Shown piece by piece: positions 29,855-38,907 of a stretch of 64,000 nucleotides of DNA. Source of the DNA: Bradyrhizobium sp. RP6 (lineage in GTDB: Bacteria; Pseudomonadota; Alphaproteobacteria; Rhizobiales; Xanthobacteraceae). The stretch is from assembly GCF_003837805.1 (NCBI RefSeq), contig NZ_RQIT01000030.1, forward strand, positions 1-64,000, given 5' to 3'. Under the pieces are notes generated by a model that saw only the letters and a list, made by a program, of their open reading frames with translations, searched no databases and was not told where the DNA came from. Both the position numbers and the translations under genes were made by a program. The number at the start of each line of letters is the position of its first letter. Within the stretch, counting starts at the first letter, position 1.

Positions 29855-29908
29855 GCGTCATGCCCCGCCTCGTGCGCAATCGCGCTCTGGAGCGGGGCAT
29901 CCAGTACG
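29855..29908. repeat. Short inverted repeat between sucA and sucB
   Basis: ATGCCCCGC...GCGGGGCAT with about 30 bases between the arms, followed by CCAGTAC. Looks like a truncated member of the intergenic palindrome set. It may form an RNA hairpin within the sucA-sucB transcript. Confidence 0.6.
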
Positions 29909-30019
29909 CTGTGGCGTCCGTGCAGAGTACGAACGTCCGGTTTGCTGGATGGCTTGCTTTTCGCAGGCGATGACACCCGCACTTATGACCGCATTGGCGA
30001 TCTCCTTAAGGAAAAGACC

Positions 30020-31264
30020 ATGACTGAAATTCGTGTGCCGACGCTCGGCGAATCCGTCACCGAGGCCACCATCGGCCGCTGGTTCAAGAAGGCCGGCGAC
30101 CCGGTCGCCGTCGACGAGCCCTTGGTGGAGCTCGAGACCGACAAGGTCACCATCGAAGTCCCGGCGCCCTCCGCGGGCACGCTGAGCGAGATCATCGCCG
30201 CCGATGGTACGACCGTCGCCGTCGGTGCGCTGCTCGGCCAGATCACCGACGGTGCCGGTGCTGCCAAGCCCGCCGCCGCGCCCGCCAAGCCTGCCGCTGC
30301 TCCGGCTGCGGCCGCTGCGGCTCCGGCTGCTGCCGCCGCTTCGTCCAAGGCGCCGCCCGCCGATGCGCCGCTCGCCCCGTCCGTGCGCAAGCTGTCGGCC
30401 GAGACCGGCATCGACGCCTCGACCGTTCCCGGCTCCGGCAAGGACGGCCGCGTCACCAAGGGCGACATGTTAGCCGCGATCGAGCGCGCGGCCTCCGCGC
30501 CCACGCCGGTCAACCAGCCCGCCGCCGCCGTTCAGGTCCGCGCGCCGTCGCCGGCCGATGACGCCGCCCGCGAGGAGCGCGTCAAGATGACCCGCCTGCG
30601 CCAGACCATCGCGCGCCGCCTCAAGGACGTGCAGAACACCGCGGCCATGCTCACGACCTTCAACGAGGTCGACATGACCAACGTCATGGCGCTGCGCGCG
30701 CACTACAAGGACGCGTTCGAGAAGAAGCACGGCGCCAAGCTCGGCTTCATGGGCTTCTTCACCAAGGCGGTCGTGCAGGCCCTCAAGGACATTCCGGCCG
30801 TCAACGCCGAGATCGACGGCAGCGATCTGATCTACAAGAACTACTATCACATCGGCGTCGCCGTCGGCACCGACAAGGGCCTCGTCGTGCCCGTGGTGCG
30901 CGACTGCGACCACAAGTCGATCTCCGACATCGAGAAGAGCATCGCCGATTTCGGCCGCCGCGCCCGTGACGGCCAGCTCAAGATCGACGAGATGCAGGGC
31001 GGCACCTTCACCATCACCAACGGCGGCATCTACGGCTCGCTGATGTCGACCCCGATCCTGAACGCGCCGCAGTCCGGCATTCTCGGCATGCACAAGATCC
31101 AGGAGCGGCCGATGGTCGTCGGCGGCAAGATCGAGGTCCGCCCGATGATGTACCTGGCCCTGTCCTACGATCACCGTGTGATCGACGGCAAGGAAGCCGT
31201 CACCTTCCTGGTCCGCGTCAAGGAGAGCCTGGAAGATCCGGCGCGCCTGGTGCTCGATCTCTGA
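30020..31264 (+). CDS. sucB: 2-oxoglutarate dehydrogenase E2, dihydrolipoyl succinyltransferase
   Basis: Core acyltransferase of the complex, 414 residues. Lipoyl domain at 1-77 with the lipoylated Lys42 in ETDKVTIEV, then a flexible Ala/Pro linker, a peripheral subunit-binding domain (APSVRKLSAETGIDASTVPGSGKDGRVTKGD), a second linker and the catalytic domain ending SYDHRVIDGKEAV with the active histidine and aspartate. The ATG at 30020 after TAAGGA is the natural start; the frame begins at 29942. One lipoyl domain, as usual for SucB. Confidence 0.97.
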   Translation: MTEIRVPTLGESVTEATIGRWFKKAGDPVAVDEPLVELETDKVTIEVPAPSAGTLSEIIAADGTTVAVGALLGQITDGAGAAKPAAAPAKPAAAPAAAAAAPAAAAASSKAPPADAPLAPSVRKLSAETGIDASTVPGSGKDGRVTKGDMLAAIERAASAPTPVNQPAAAVQVRAPSPADDAAREERVKMTRLRQTIARRLKDVQNTAAMLTTFNEVDMTNVMALRAHYKDAFEKKHGAKLGFMGFFTKAVVQALKDIPAVNAEIDGSDLIYKNYYHIGVAVGTDKGLVVPVVRDCDHKSISDIEKSIADFGRRARDGQLKIDEMQGGTFTITNGGIYGSLMSTPILNAPQSGILGMHKIQERPMVVGGKIEVRPMMYLALSYDHRVIDGKEAVTFLVRVKESLEDPARLVLDL

Positions 31265-31330
31265 TCCCTGTCGCTTTGCGAGCGCCGTCGCGATCAACGC
31301 GGCGGCGCGTGTCGAACCATGGAGGTGCGC

Positions 31331-32080
31331 GTGACCGATAAAGTCGTTGTCATCACCGGCGGCAGCCGCGGCATTGGGCGGGCAACCGCGATCGCGGCGG
31401 CTGCCCGCGGCTTTCGCGTCGTGGTCGGCTATGCCAGCAACAAGACCGCCGCTGACGAGGTGGTCGCGCAGATCGAGGCCGCCAACGGCAAGGCCATCGC
31501 GGTGAAATGCGATGTCGCCGAGGAAAGCGACATCCTCAATTTGTTCAAGGAAGCCGACGAGTTCGGCACGCTCGGGGCGCTCGTCAACAACGGCGGCATC
31601 GTCGGCAAGAGCGGCGTGCGCGTCGACGAGATGTCGGCCGAGCGCATCCAGCGCGTGATGGCGGTCAACGTCACCGGCTCCATCCTCTGCGCGCGCGAAG
31701 CCATCAAGCGAATGTCGACCAGGCATGGCGGCAAGGGCGGTGTCATCGTCAACCTCTCGTCCGTTGCTGCCAGGCTCGGCGCCCCCAACACCTATGTCGA
31801 TTACGCCGCGTCCAAGGGCGCGGTGGATTCCTTCACCGTCGGCCTCGGCTACGAGGTTGCGGGCGAAGGCATCCGCGTTGCCGCAATCCGTCCCGGCCTG
31901 ATCGACACCGAAATCCACGCCGCCGGCGGCGAGCCCGACCGCGCCCACCGTCTGGCGCATCTGGTGCCGATGAAGCGCGTCGGCACCGCCGAGGAAATCG
32001 CCAATGCCATCGTCTGGCTGATGTCCGACGAGGCCTCCTACGTCACCTCAGCCATTCTCGATGTGTCCGGCGGACGCTGA
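31331..32080 (+). CDS. Short-chain dehydrogenase/reductase between sucB and lpdA
   Basis: Classical SDR, 249 residues from GTG 31331. Nucleotide motif TGGSRGIGRA, structural NNGG in place of NNAG, catalytic Ser in NLSSVA and Tyr/Lys in YVDYAASKGA. The usual start at ATG 31319 lacks a Shine-Dalgarno, whereas GGAGGT at 31321-31326 fits the GTG at 31331. Closest in style to 3-oxoacyl-ACP reductase or sugar dehydrogenase SDRs; the substrate is unknown. I recall an SDR in this place in Bradyrhizobium (called scdA there), so the arrangement is probably conserved. Confidence 0.87.
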   Translation: MTDKVVVITGGSRGIGRATAIAAAARGFRVVVGYASNKTAADEVVAQIEAANGKAIAVKCDVAEESDILNLFKEADEFGTLGALVNNGGIVGKSGVRVDEMSAERIQRVMAVNVTGSILCAREAIKRMSTRHGGKGGVIVNLSSVAARLGAPNTYVDYAASKGAVDSFTVGLGYEVAGEGIRVAAIRPGLIDTEIHAAGGEPDRAHRLAHLVPMKRVGTAEEIANAIVWLMSDEASYVTSAILDVSGGR

Positions 32081-32138
32081 CGCGCTGCGCGGACGCTGAC
32101 ACATCTTCATCACGCCTAACCTTACGGGACTTTCTCTC

Positions 32139-33539
32139 ATGGCTACCTACGATCTCGTCGTCATCGGCACCGGGCCGGGCGGTTACGTCTGCGCGGTGCG
32201 CGCAGCCCAGCTCGGCATGAAAGTCGCCGTGGTCGAAAAGAACGCCACCCTCGGCGGCACCTGCCTCAATGTCGGCTGCATGCCCTCGAAGGCGCTGCTG
32301 CACGCCTCCGAGATGTTCGAGGAAGCCGGTCATTCCTTCGCCAAGATGGGTGTGAGCGTTTCCGCGCCGAAGCTCGATCTGCCCGCGATGATGAACTTCA
32401 AGCAGCAGGGCATCGACGGCAACGTCAAGGGCGTCGAGTTCCTGATGAAGAAGAACAAGATCGACGTGCTCAAGGGCACCGGCAAGATCTTGGGGACGGG
32501 CAAGGTCGAGATCTCCGCCGACGGCAAGTCGCAGGTGGTCGAGACCAGGAACATCGTGATCGCCACCGGCTCGGACATCGCGCGGCTCAAGGGCATCGAC
32601 ATCGACGAGAAGCGCATCGTGTCCTCGACCGGCGCGCTGTCGCTGGAGAAGGTGCCAGGCAGATTGCTGGTCATTGGCGCCGGCGTGATCGGGCTCGAAC
32701 TCGGCTCTGTGTGGCGCCGGCTCGGATCCGAAGTCATGGTGGTTGAATTCCTCGATCGCATTCTGCCCGGCATGGACGGCGAGATCGCCAAGCAATTCCA
32801 GCGCATCCTCGAGAAGCAGGGATTTGCATTCAAGCTGGGCTCGAAGGTCACCGGCGTTGAAGCGAACAGCAAGGCATTGCTCGCGAAAATCGAACCGGCT
32901 GCCGGCGGTGCCGCCGAGACCATCGAGGCCGACGTCGTGCTCGTCTGCATCGGCCGCGTGCCCTACACCGACGGTCTCGGCCTGAAGGAAGCCGGCGTCG
33001 CGCTCGATTCGCGCGGCCGCGTGCAGATCGATCCGCATTTCGCCACCAGCCTGAAGGGCGTCTATGCCATCGGCGACGTCGTCGCCGGCCCGATGCTCGC
33101 GCACAAGGCCGAGGACGAAGGCGTTGCAGTCGCGGAGATCATCGCCGGACAGGCCGGCCACGTGAACTACGACGTCATCCCCGGGGTCGTGTATACCACT
33201 CCGGAAGTGTCCTCCGTCGGCAAGACCGAGGAGGAACTGAAGCAGGCGGGCGTCGGTTACACCGTCGGAAAGTTTCCCTTTACCGCCAACGGCCGCTCCA
33301 AGGTCAACCAGACCACTGACGGCTTTGTGAAGATTCTCGCAGATGCGAAGACCGATCGCGTGCTCGGCGTGCACATTATCGGCCGCGAAGCCGGCGAAAT
33401 GATCCATGAAGCCTGTGTTCTCATGGAATTTGGCGGCAGTGCGGAGGATCTCGCGCGCACCTGCCACGCCCATCCGACCCGCTCGGAGGCCGTCAAGGAA
33501 GCCGCGCTTGCAGTCGGCAAGCGGGCCATCCATATGTAA
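32139..33539 (+). CDS. lpdA: Dihydrolipoyl dehydrogenase (E3)
   Basis: FAD-dependent reoxidation of the lipoyl group for the 2-oxoglutarate complex and probably others. 466 residues; FAD motif GTGPGGY, redox disulfide in GTCLNVGC (Cys42 and Cys47), NAD-binding GAGVIGLELGSVW, second FAD motif AIGDVV, and the catalytic His-Glu pair in CHAHPTRSE at the C-terminus. Third component gene of the cluster, 58 bases after the SDR gene. Confidence 0.97.
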   Translation: MATYDLVVIGTGPGGYVCAVRAAQLGMKVAVVEKNATLGGTCLNVGCMPSKALLHASEMFEEAGHSFAKMGVSVSAPKLDLPAMMNFKQQGIDGNVKGVEFLMKKNKIDVLKGTGKILGTGKVEISADGKSQVVETRNIVIATGSDIARLKGIDIDEKRIVSSTGALSLEKVPGRLLVIGAGVIGLELGSVWRRLGSEVMVVEFLDRILPGMDGEIAKQFQRILEKQGFAFKLGSKVTGVEANSKALLAKIEPAAGGAAETIEADVVLVCIGRVPYTDGLGLKEAGVALDSRGRVQIDPHFATSLKGVYAIGDVVAGPMLAHKAEDEGVAVAEIIAGQAGHVNYDVIPGVVYTTPEVSSVGKTEEELKQAGVGYTVGKFPFTANGRSKVNQTTDGFVKILADAKTDRVLGVHIIGREAGEMIHEACVLMEFGGSAEDLARTCHAHPTRSEAVKEAALAVGKRAIHM

Positions 33540-33573
33540 TCACGCGCCCAGCACCGAATCGGGCGGGAAACAA

Positions 33574-34104
33574 ATGCTGCGCCGCCTCCTTCAACCGGTC
33601 TGGGTCCTGCTTGCGATCGTCTTCTTGATCGAAGCCTGGCTGTGGGATCATCTCGAGCCGATCGTTGCCAAGGTCGTCGCGGCCATCCCGCTGGCGCGCT
33701 TCAAGCATTGGCTGACGGAGCGTGTCGATGCGCTCTCGCCGGCCATGACGCTGCTCGTGTTCGCGGTCCCCGTCGTCCCGCTGTTTCCGCTCAAGCTGGT
33801 CGGCCTGTGGCTGCTCGCGCATGAATACTGGACCGGCGCGTTGTTCACGATCGTGTTCGGAAAGCTGGTCGGCGTCGGCGTCACCGCCTTCGTGTTCGAC
33901 GTGACGCGCGCCAAGCTTCTGGAGATGCGCTGGTTCGAGCGGATCTACGAGCTCGTGCTGAGGCTGCGCGCCAAGGCCGCCGAGCTGGTCGACCCGATCA
34001 AGCGACGCATCCGCGAGCTGATCGCCGGCGACGGCGAGGGGTGGTCCAACCGCACGCTGCGCATGATCCAGCGTTTCCGCAGGAGCGTGCACCAGGCGCG
34101 GTGA
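33574..34104 (+). CDS. Small inner-membrane protein with basic C-terminal tail
   Basis: 176 residues. An N-terminal helix (about 8-23), further hydrophobic stretches near 60-86 and 93-115, then an amphipathic, Arg/Lys-rich cytosolic tail (RLRAKAAELVDPIKRRIRELI). I do not recognise a named family. It starts 34 bases after lpdA, with GGGCGGGAAA before the ATG, so it is probably the last gene of the suc/lpd transcript. The open frame extends back to 33406 within lpdA, which is rejected. Confidence 0.75.
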   Translation: MLRRLLQPVWVLLAIVFLIEAWLWDHLEPIVAKVVAAIPLARFKHWLTERVDALSPAMTLLVFAVPVVPLFPLKLVGLWLLAHEYWTGALFTIVFGKLVGVGVTAFVFDVTRAKLLEMRWFERIYELVLRLRAKAAELVDPIKRRIRELIAGDGEGWSNRTLRMIQRFRRSVHQAR

Positions 34105-34122
34105 GCTTCCGGGCTCAGGCCC

Positions 34123-34713
34123 TCAATGCAAATGCAACAGATGCGGCCACCATAGGCCGAGCGCGGTCATGAACAGGCCGGCGACCGTCAGCGCGCCGCT
34201 GACATAGGCCAGCGCGAGCATGCCGGTGATGATGGTGGCCGACGCCAGCACGATGCCGATCTGGAACGCGGCCGAGGCCAGCTCGAAATGGTGGTATTTC
34301 GCGGTCGCCTCGTCGCGCGCGTGCTCGGCGTGCTTGGCCTTCTCGGCGAGCTGCTCGGTGCCTTCGCCGGTCTCGGGCTCGGAGCGGTAGCGCTGCGCAG
34401 TCTTGGTCCAGTCGTCGACCTGCTTCTGCACCGCCGCCTTCATGGCATCGTCGGTCGTGCCGCCCAGCGTCAGCTTGCCCTGTTCTGCGGCAGTCAGCAC
34501 CACGGTGCGGCGGATGCTCTTGGCCTGGAAGAATGCCCAGAGATTGGCGGCCTCGACGTTCTTGCTGATCGATTCCGTCTGCGCACCCTTGCCGAGCGTC
34601 TCGGAGATCGCCAGGAACAGCGCCAGCACGGCGATCAGGAGCGCGATCTTCTTGTTCGAGCCGGACGCGTGTTCGGCGTGCTCGGCGTGCTCCATGCTTT
34701 CATGTGCGCCCAT
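34123..34713 (-). CDS. DUF4337 domain-containing membrane protein
   Basis: 196 residues. His/Glu-rich start (EHAEHAEHASGSNKK), a first helix IALLIAVLALFLAI, a long amphipathic middle part containing KHAEHARDEATAKYHHFELASAAFQIG and two C-terminal helices, as in DUF4337. Function unknown. Convergent with the preceding membrane protein gene, 18 bases apart. Confidence 0.85.
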   Translation of the reverse strand: MGAHESMEHAEHAEHASGSNKKIALLIAVLALFLAISETLGKGAQTESISKNVEAANLWAFFQAKSIRRTVVLTAAEQGKLTLGGTTDDAMKAAVQKQVDDWTKTAQRYRSEPETGEGTEQLAEKAKHAEHARDEATAKYHHFELASAAFQIGIVLASATIITGMLALAYVSGALTVAGLFMTALGLWWPHLLHLH

Positions 34714-34832
34714 GAGTCTCTCCTGCTATCGCCAAGTACGATTGACCGAACCGCTATTCCGGCGCAAGCGCCAGGCGGCATTTTTGCAGACGCTTTAAGG
34801 GATTTTTTTGTCAGGCGTCTTACGCTCAGCGC

Positions 34833-35395
34833 ATGACCGCAGCGGAATTCATCGCCTGGGCGCTCTGGCCGATTGTGGCTCTTTTCGTCGTCCTGCTGGC
34901 GACGATCAGCCATCCTCGGCTGCGCCAGTACGTCATCGTGGCTGCGATCGGCGCGTTCTTCGTCTATTTCGTCCTCGGCCTTCTCTATTGGCGCAGCTCG
35001 ATCGCAGGCGTCGCGGATTTCTATCTGTTCGGCGCGGTGTTCTCGCTGATCCTATTTGGACTGGCTCTGTGCAGGCTGACGAGCGGCGGCCGGGGCTCGC
35101 CTCGGCTTGCCAAGTGGCAGCTTGTGGCCGCTCTCGTGCTTGGTGCTGGCGGGGTCTGGGTATTCGCCAGCACATTGTATTCGGACTATGCCGAACCCCG
35201 CCTCGTGATCGAAGGGCGCGTGGAAAATTTGCGCGAGTCCGGCAAGCAATAGGCGAACATCTTGCCGATATCGGTGGTCACACGGTGAAGGCGACGACGC
35301 CGGTCTATGATCGCCTTAAGTTCAAGCCCTATGTTCGCGCCGAGATCGGCCGCGGCTCGAACTACATCTTTGCCATCGAGTATCTCGCCAACTGA
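34833..35395 (+). pseudogene. Small membrane protein gene with an apparent one-base frameshift
   Basis: Frame one from ATG 34833 gives 139 residues with four hydrophobic segments (about 7-24, 31-51, 58-79, 92-112) followed by LVIEGRVENLRESGKQ and TAG at 35250. In the next frame, directly after the stop, an open stretch reads GEHLADIGGHTVKATTPVYDRL and onward to EIGRGSNYIFAIEYLAN, ending TGA at 35393. The join is natural if one base is missing near 35250-35252 (for example TAT-GGC reduced to TAG-GC), which would give a protein of about 187 residues. Either a sequencing/assembly error or a recent mutation. Family not recognised. Confidence 0.65.
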
Positions 35396-35399
35396 AGCG

Positions 35400-36389
35400 T
35401 CAGCGCCGCGGATGGGCGCTGGCATACACTTCGAGCAACCGCTCGGAATCGATGCCGGTATAGGCCTGCGTCGTCGACAGCGAGGAATGGCCGAGCAATT
35501 CCTGGATCGCGCGCAGGTCGCCGCCGCGCGAGAGCAGGTGCGTGGCGAAGGAATGCCGGAGCGCGTGCGGCGTGGCGCTGTCGGGAAGGCCAAGCGCGCC
35601 GCGCAGCCGCTCCATCGCGAGCTGGATGATGCGCGGGCTCAAGGGCCCGCCGCGCGCGCCGACGAAGATCGGCCCCTCCGCGGGCAGCGGATAGGGGCAC
35701 ATTGCGACGTACTCTTGAATCAGCGCGAGCACGTTCTGCAGCACCGGCACCATGCGGGTCTTGTTGCCTTTGCCTGTCACAACCAGCACGTCGCCTTCGC
35801 CGGGACGCGGCACCTCGCGGCGCTTCAGGCCGAGCGCCTCGGAGATGCGCAGGCCCGAGCCGTACAGCAGCGCCATCACCGCGGCATCACGCGCCAGGAT
35901 CCAGGTCTCGCGCTCCTCGCCGGCGCGCTCGTCGGCATCGGCGAGACGTTTGGCCGAGGCCATCGGCAGCGGCTTCGGCAGGCTCTTTGCAACTTTGGGC
36001 GCGCGGATCGCTGAGAGCGCGCCGACCTTGCCCTTGCCTTCGCGTTCGAGGAAGCGCCCGAACGAGCGCAGCCCCGCCAGCGCGCGCATCAGGGAGCGGC
36101 CGGCAATGTCGTCGGCCCTGCGCATCGCCATGAACGCGCGGACGTCTGTGGCCTCCAGCGCCGCGAAGCGCGCCAGCGTGACACGCTCGCCCCAATGATT
36201 GCTGAGGAAATCCAGGCACTGCCGCAAGTCGCGGCCATAGGCCTCCAGCGTCTTCGGCGACAGCCGCCGTTCGGCGCCGAGATGCGACAGCCAGCGTGCC
36301 ATCTCCTGCGCGATCGAGGGATCGGCGCTGGCGAGCTCGATTCTTGGGGCGGCCGCTTTGCTCATGCGCTCTGGACGTGGTGATTCCAC
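35400..36389 (-). CDS. xerC: Tyrosine recombinase XerC
   Basis: Site-specific recombinase that resolves chromosome dimers at dif with XerD. 329 residues: SAM-like core-binding domain with LSPKTLEAYGRDLRQCLDFL near 43-62, catalytic domain with Arg in GSGLRISEAL, Lys in TGKGNKTR, HALRHSFATHLLS, and LGHSSLSTTQAYT with the nucleophilic tyrosine. M1 (36389) and M9 (36365) are both possible starts. Divergent from priA, a common Rhizobiales arrangement; it is the housekeeping recombinase, not an integrase with an attachment site. Confidence 0.92.
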   Translation of the reverse strand: MESPRPERMSKAAAPRIELASADPSIAQEMARWLSHLGAERRLSPKTLEAYGRDLRQCLDFLSNHWGERVTLARFAALEATDVRAFMAMRRADDIAGRSLMRALAGLRSFGRFLEREGKGKVGALSAIRAPKVAKSLPKPLPMASAKRLADADERAGEERETWILARDAAVMALLYGSGLRISEALGLKRREVPRPGEGDVLVVTGKGNKTRMVPVLQNVLALIQEYVAMCPYPLPAEGPIFVGARGGPLSPRIIQLAMERLRGALGLPDSATPHALRHSFATHLLSRGGDLRAIQELLGHSSLSTTQAYTGIDSERLLEVYASAHPRR

Positions 36390-36476
36390 TCAGTATATCG
36401 CATCACACTCGTTTATCGTTCGCTAAGGCCGCCCCGTGGCGCTAGCCTCGAGCACCCCGGTTCCGATTCTCCCCTC

Positions 36477-38687
36477 ATGGATCATTCTTCGCGCAGCCCG
36501 ACCGCCCCCGCCAACGCGACCCGCATGGTCGACGTGCTGGTGCCGGTCGCGCTCGACCAGACCTATTCCTACAAGGTGCCGCGCGGAATGGAGCTGAAGG
36601 CGGGCGATCTCGTCGGCGTGCCGCTCGGCCCGCGCGAGGTGCTCGCCGTGGTGTGGGGCGAGAATGCCAATCCCGATCCGCGCCTGCATAACCGTCTCAA
36701 GGAAGTCAGCGAGAAGCTCGACATCCCGCCGCTGAAGCCCGAGCTGCGCCAGGTGGTCGACTGGGTCGCCAATTACACGCTGAGCCCGCGCGGCATGGTG
36801 CTGCGCATGTGCCTGCGGATGGGCGAGAATCTCGGCCCGGAGCGGGTGCGCGCCGGCGTGCGCCTGGTCGGCGATCCGCCGAAGCGCCTGACGCCGGCGC
36901 GGCAGCGTGTGATCGCGGTGCTGTCCGACCGGCTGCTGCACGGCAAGTCCGAGGCGGCCAAGGAAGCCGGCGTCTCCGCAGGCGTGATCGACGGCCTCGT
37001 CGACGAAGGCACGCTCACGGTCGAGCCGATGCCGCCGCCCCCGCCGCCGCCCGCGCCCGATCCGGATTTCGGCCGGCCGGATTTCACGCCGCGCCAGCGC
37101 GCCGCCGTGGACACCATGCGCGCGCTCGCGGCCAACGGCAATTTCCATGTCGCGCTGCTCGACGGTGTCACCGGCTCGGGCAAGACCGAGGTCTATTTCG
37201 AAGCCGTGGCCGAGGCGATCCGTCGCGGAAAGCAGTCGCTGATCCTGATGCCGGAGATCGCGCTGACCGGCCAGTTCCTCGACCGCTTCGCGCAGCGTTT
37301 CGGCGTGCGGCCGATCGAATGGCATTCCGAACTCACCCCGCGCACCCGCGCGCGCAATTGGGCCGCGATCTCAGAAGGTTCAGCGCCGGTCGTGGTCGGC
37401 GCGCGCTCGGCGCTGTTTCTTCCTTATGCCAATCTCGGCCTCATCGTCGTCGATGAAGAGCACGACCAGGCCTACAAGCAGGACGAGGGCGTGCATTACC
37501 ACGCCCGCGACATGGCGGTGGTGCGCGCGCATATCGCCAAGATTCCGGTCGTGCTGGCCTCCGCGACGCCGTCGGTCGAATCCGAAGTCAATGCGCGCAA
37601 GAACCGCTATCAGCGCATCGCGCTGCCCTCGCGCTTCGGCGGCCAGCACATGCCGCATATCGAGGCGATCGACCTGCGCCGCGAGCCGCCCGCGCGCGGC
37701 CGCTTCATCTCGCCGCGGCTTGCCGGCGAGATGAGAATCGCGATCGAGCGGCGCGAGCAGGCGCTGCTGTTCCTCAACCGCCGCGGCTACGCGCCGCTGA
37801 CCTTGTGCCGCGCCTGCGGCCATCGCTTCGCCTGCACCATCTGCGATGCGTGGCTGGTCGATCACCGCTTTCGCCAGCGCCTCGTCTGTCACCATTGCGG
37901 TTTCTCGATGCCGCGGCCGCATGTCTGCCCGAACTGTTCGGCCGAGGAATCGCTGGTCGCGGTAGGGCCCGGCGTCGAGCGCCTGCAGGAGGAAGCGGCC
38001 GCGCTGTTCCCGGAGGCGCGCACCATGGTGCTGTCCAGCGATCTCATCACCTCGATCGAGACGATGCGCACAGAACTCGCCGAGATTGCGGAGGGCCGCG
38101 TCGACATCATCATCGGCACCCAGCTCGTGGCTAAAGGTCACAATTTTCCGCGGCTCAACCTGGTCGGCGTGGTGGATGCGGACCTTGGCCTCTCGAATGG
38201 CGATCCGCGCGCCGCGGAACGAACCTGGCAATTGCTCAACCAGGTGATCGGCCGCGCCGGGCGCGAGCAGGGCCGCGGCGTCGGCTACCTCCAGACCCAC
38301 CAGCCCGATCATCCCGTGATGAAGGCGCTGATCGCCTGCGACCGCGAAGCCTTCTACGACAGCGAGATCGAGCTGCGCGAGAAGACGCTCTATCCGCCGT
38401 TCGGCCGGCTCGCGAGCCTGATCATCTCGGCCGGCGACCGCCCGAGCGCGGAAGGTTTCGGCCGCAAGCTCGTTGCGCTCGCGCCGCGCGACGAGCGCGT
38501 GGTGGTGCTCGGCCCGGCGGAAGCGCCGCTCGCCGTCATCAAGGGCCGCTACCGCTTCCGCATCCTGGTGAAATCGGCGCGGGGCTTCGATCTGTCGGAC
38601 TACTTGCGCAATTGGCTCGCCGTCTGCCCGAAACCGTCAGGCAATCTCAAGCTCGAAGTGGACGTCGATCCGCAGAGCTTTTTGTAA
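36477..38687 (+). CDS. priA: Primosomal protein N' (replication restart helicase PriA)
   Basis: 3'-5' superfamily 2 helicase that reloads the replisome at stalled forks. 736 residues: 3'-DNA-binding domain at the N-terminus (VLVPVALDQTYSYKVPRGM), winged-helix region, a proline-rich linker PPPPPPPAPDPDFGRP, Walker A GVTGSGKTEVY, DEEH box VVDEEHDQAYKQ, zinc-binding cysteines in CRACGHRFACTICDAWLV and CHHCGFSMPRPHVCPNC, then helicase motifs IGTQLVAKGHNFP and GRAGREQG. Confidence 0.96.
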   Translation: MDHSSRSPTAPANATRMVDVLVPVALDQTYSYKVPRGMELKAGDLVGVPLGPREVLAVVWGENANPDPRLHNRLKEVSEKLDIPPLKPELRQVVDWVANYTLSPRGMVLRMCLRMGENLGPERVRAGVRLVGDPPKRLTPARQRVIAVLSDRLLHGKSEAAKEAGVSAGVIDGLVDEGTLTVEPMPPPPPPPAPDPDFGRPDFTPRQRAAVDTMRALAANGNFHVALLDGVTGSGKTEVYFEAVAEAIRRGKQSLILMPEIALTGQFLDRFAQRFGVRPIEWHSELTPRTRARNWAAISEGSAPVVVGARSALFLPYANLGLIVVDEEHDQAYKQDEGVHYHARDMAVVRAHIAKIPVVLASATPSVESEVNARKNRYQRIALPSRFGGQHMPHIEAIDLRREPPARGRFISPRLAGEMRIAIERREQALLFLNRRGYAPLTLCRACGHRFACTICDAWLVDHRFRQRLVCHHCGFSMPRPHVCPNCSAEESLVAVGPGVERLQEEAAALFPEARTMVLSSDLITSIETMRTELAEIAEGRVDIIIGTQLVAKGHNFPRLNLVGVVDADLGLSNGDPRAAERTWQLLNQVIGRAGREQGRGVGYLQTHQPDHPVMKALIACDREAFYDSEIELREKTLYPPFGRLASLIISAGDRPSAEGFGRKLVALAPRDERVVVLGPAEAPLAVIKGRYRFRILVKSARGFDLSDYLRNWLAVCPKPSGNLKLEVDVDPQSFL

Positions 38688-38695
38688 GATTTGCG

Positions 38696-38801
38696 CCGTC
38701 ATTCCGGGGCGATGCGCAGCATCGAACCCGGAATCCATCGGGCGGCGGCGTTGGTGGATGAATGGATTCCGGGTTCGCGCTGCGCGCGCCCCGGAATGAC
38801 G
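38696..38801. repeat. Palindromic intergenic element, type A
   Basis: CCGTCATTCCGGGGCGATGCG and CGCCCCGGAATGACGA as outer arms, GAACCCGGAATCCAT and ATGGATTCCGGGTTC as inner arms; the most symmetrical type A copy in the window. Sits between priA and the terminator of the rlpA-like gene. Confidence 0.85.
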
Positions 38802-38810
38802 ATGGCCGAC

Positions 38811-38844
38811 AAAAAAGCCCGCGGTCCCCCAAGACCGCGGGCTT
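38811..38844 (-). terminator. Intrinsic terminator of the rlpA-like gene
   Basis: Minus strand AAGCCCGCGGTC-TTGGGG-GACCGCGGGCTT followed by TTTTGTC: a perfect 12-base stem and a U-tract, 64 bases after the stop codon. Confidence 0.92.
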
Positions 38845-38907
38845 GTCTCACGCGCGCTGCAAACTGATGAAAACTGCGCGTGCGAGGAGAGGCGCTGAAG
38901 CGCCCCT

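Noticed and set aside
34808..35395. 195-codon frame on the plus strand as a single gene
   Set aside because: Its first two thirds run out of frame through the membrane protein at 34833-35252 and look like a shadow; only the last 47 codons look real, hence the frameshift interpretation.
35400..36389. XerC-type recombinase as an integrase marking a genomic island
   Set aside because: Motifs and neighbourhood are those of the housekeeping dif recombinase; no tRNA, attachment repeats or cargo genes are nearby.
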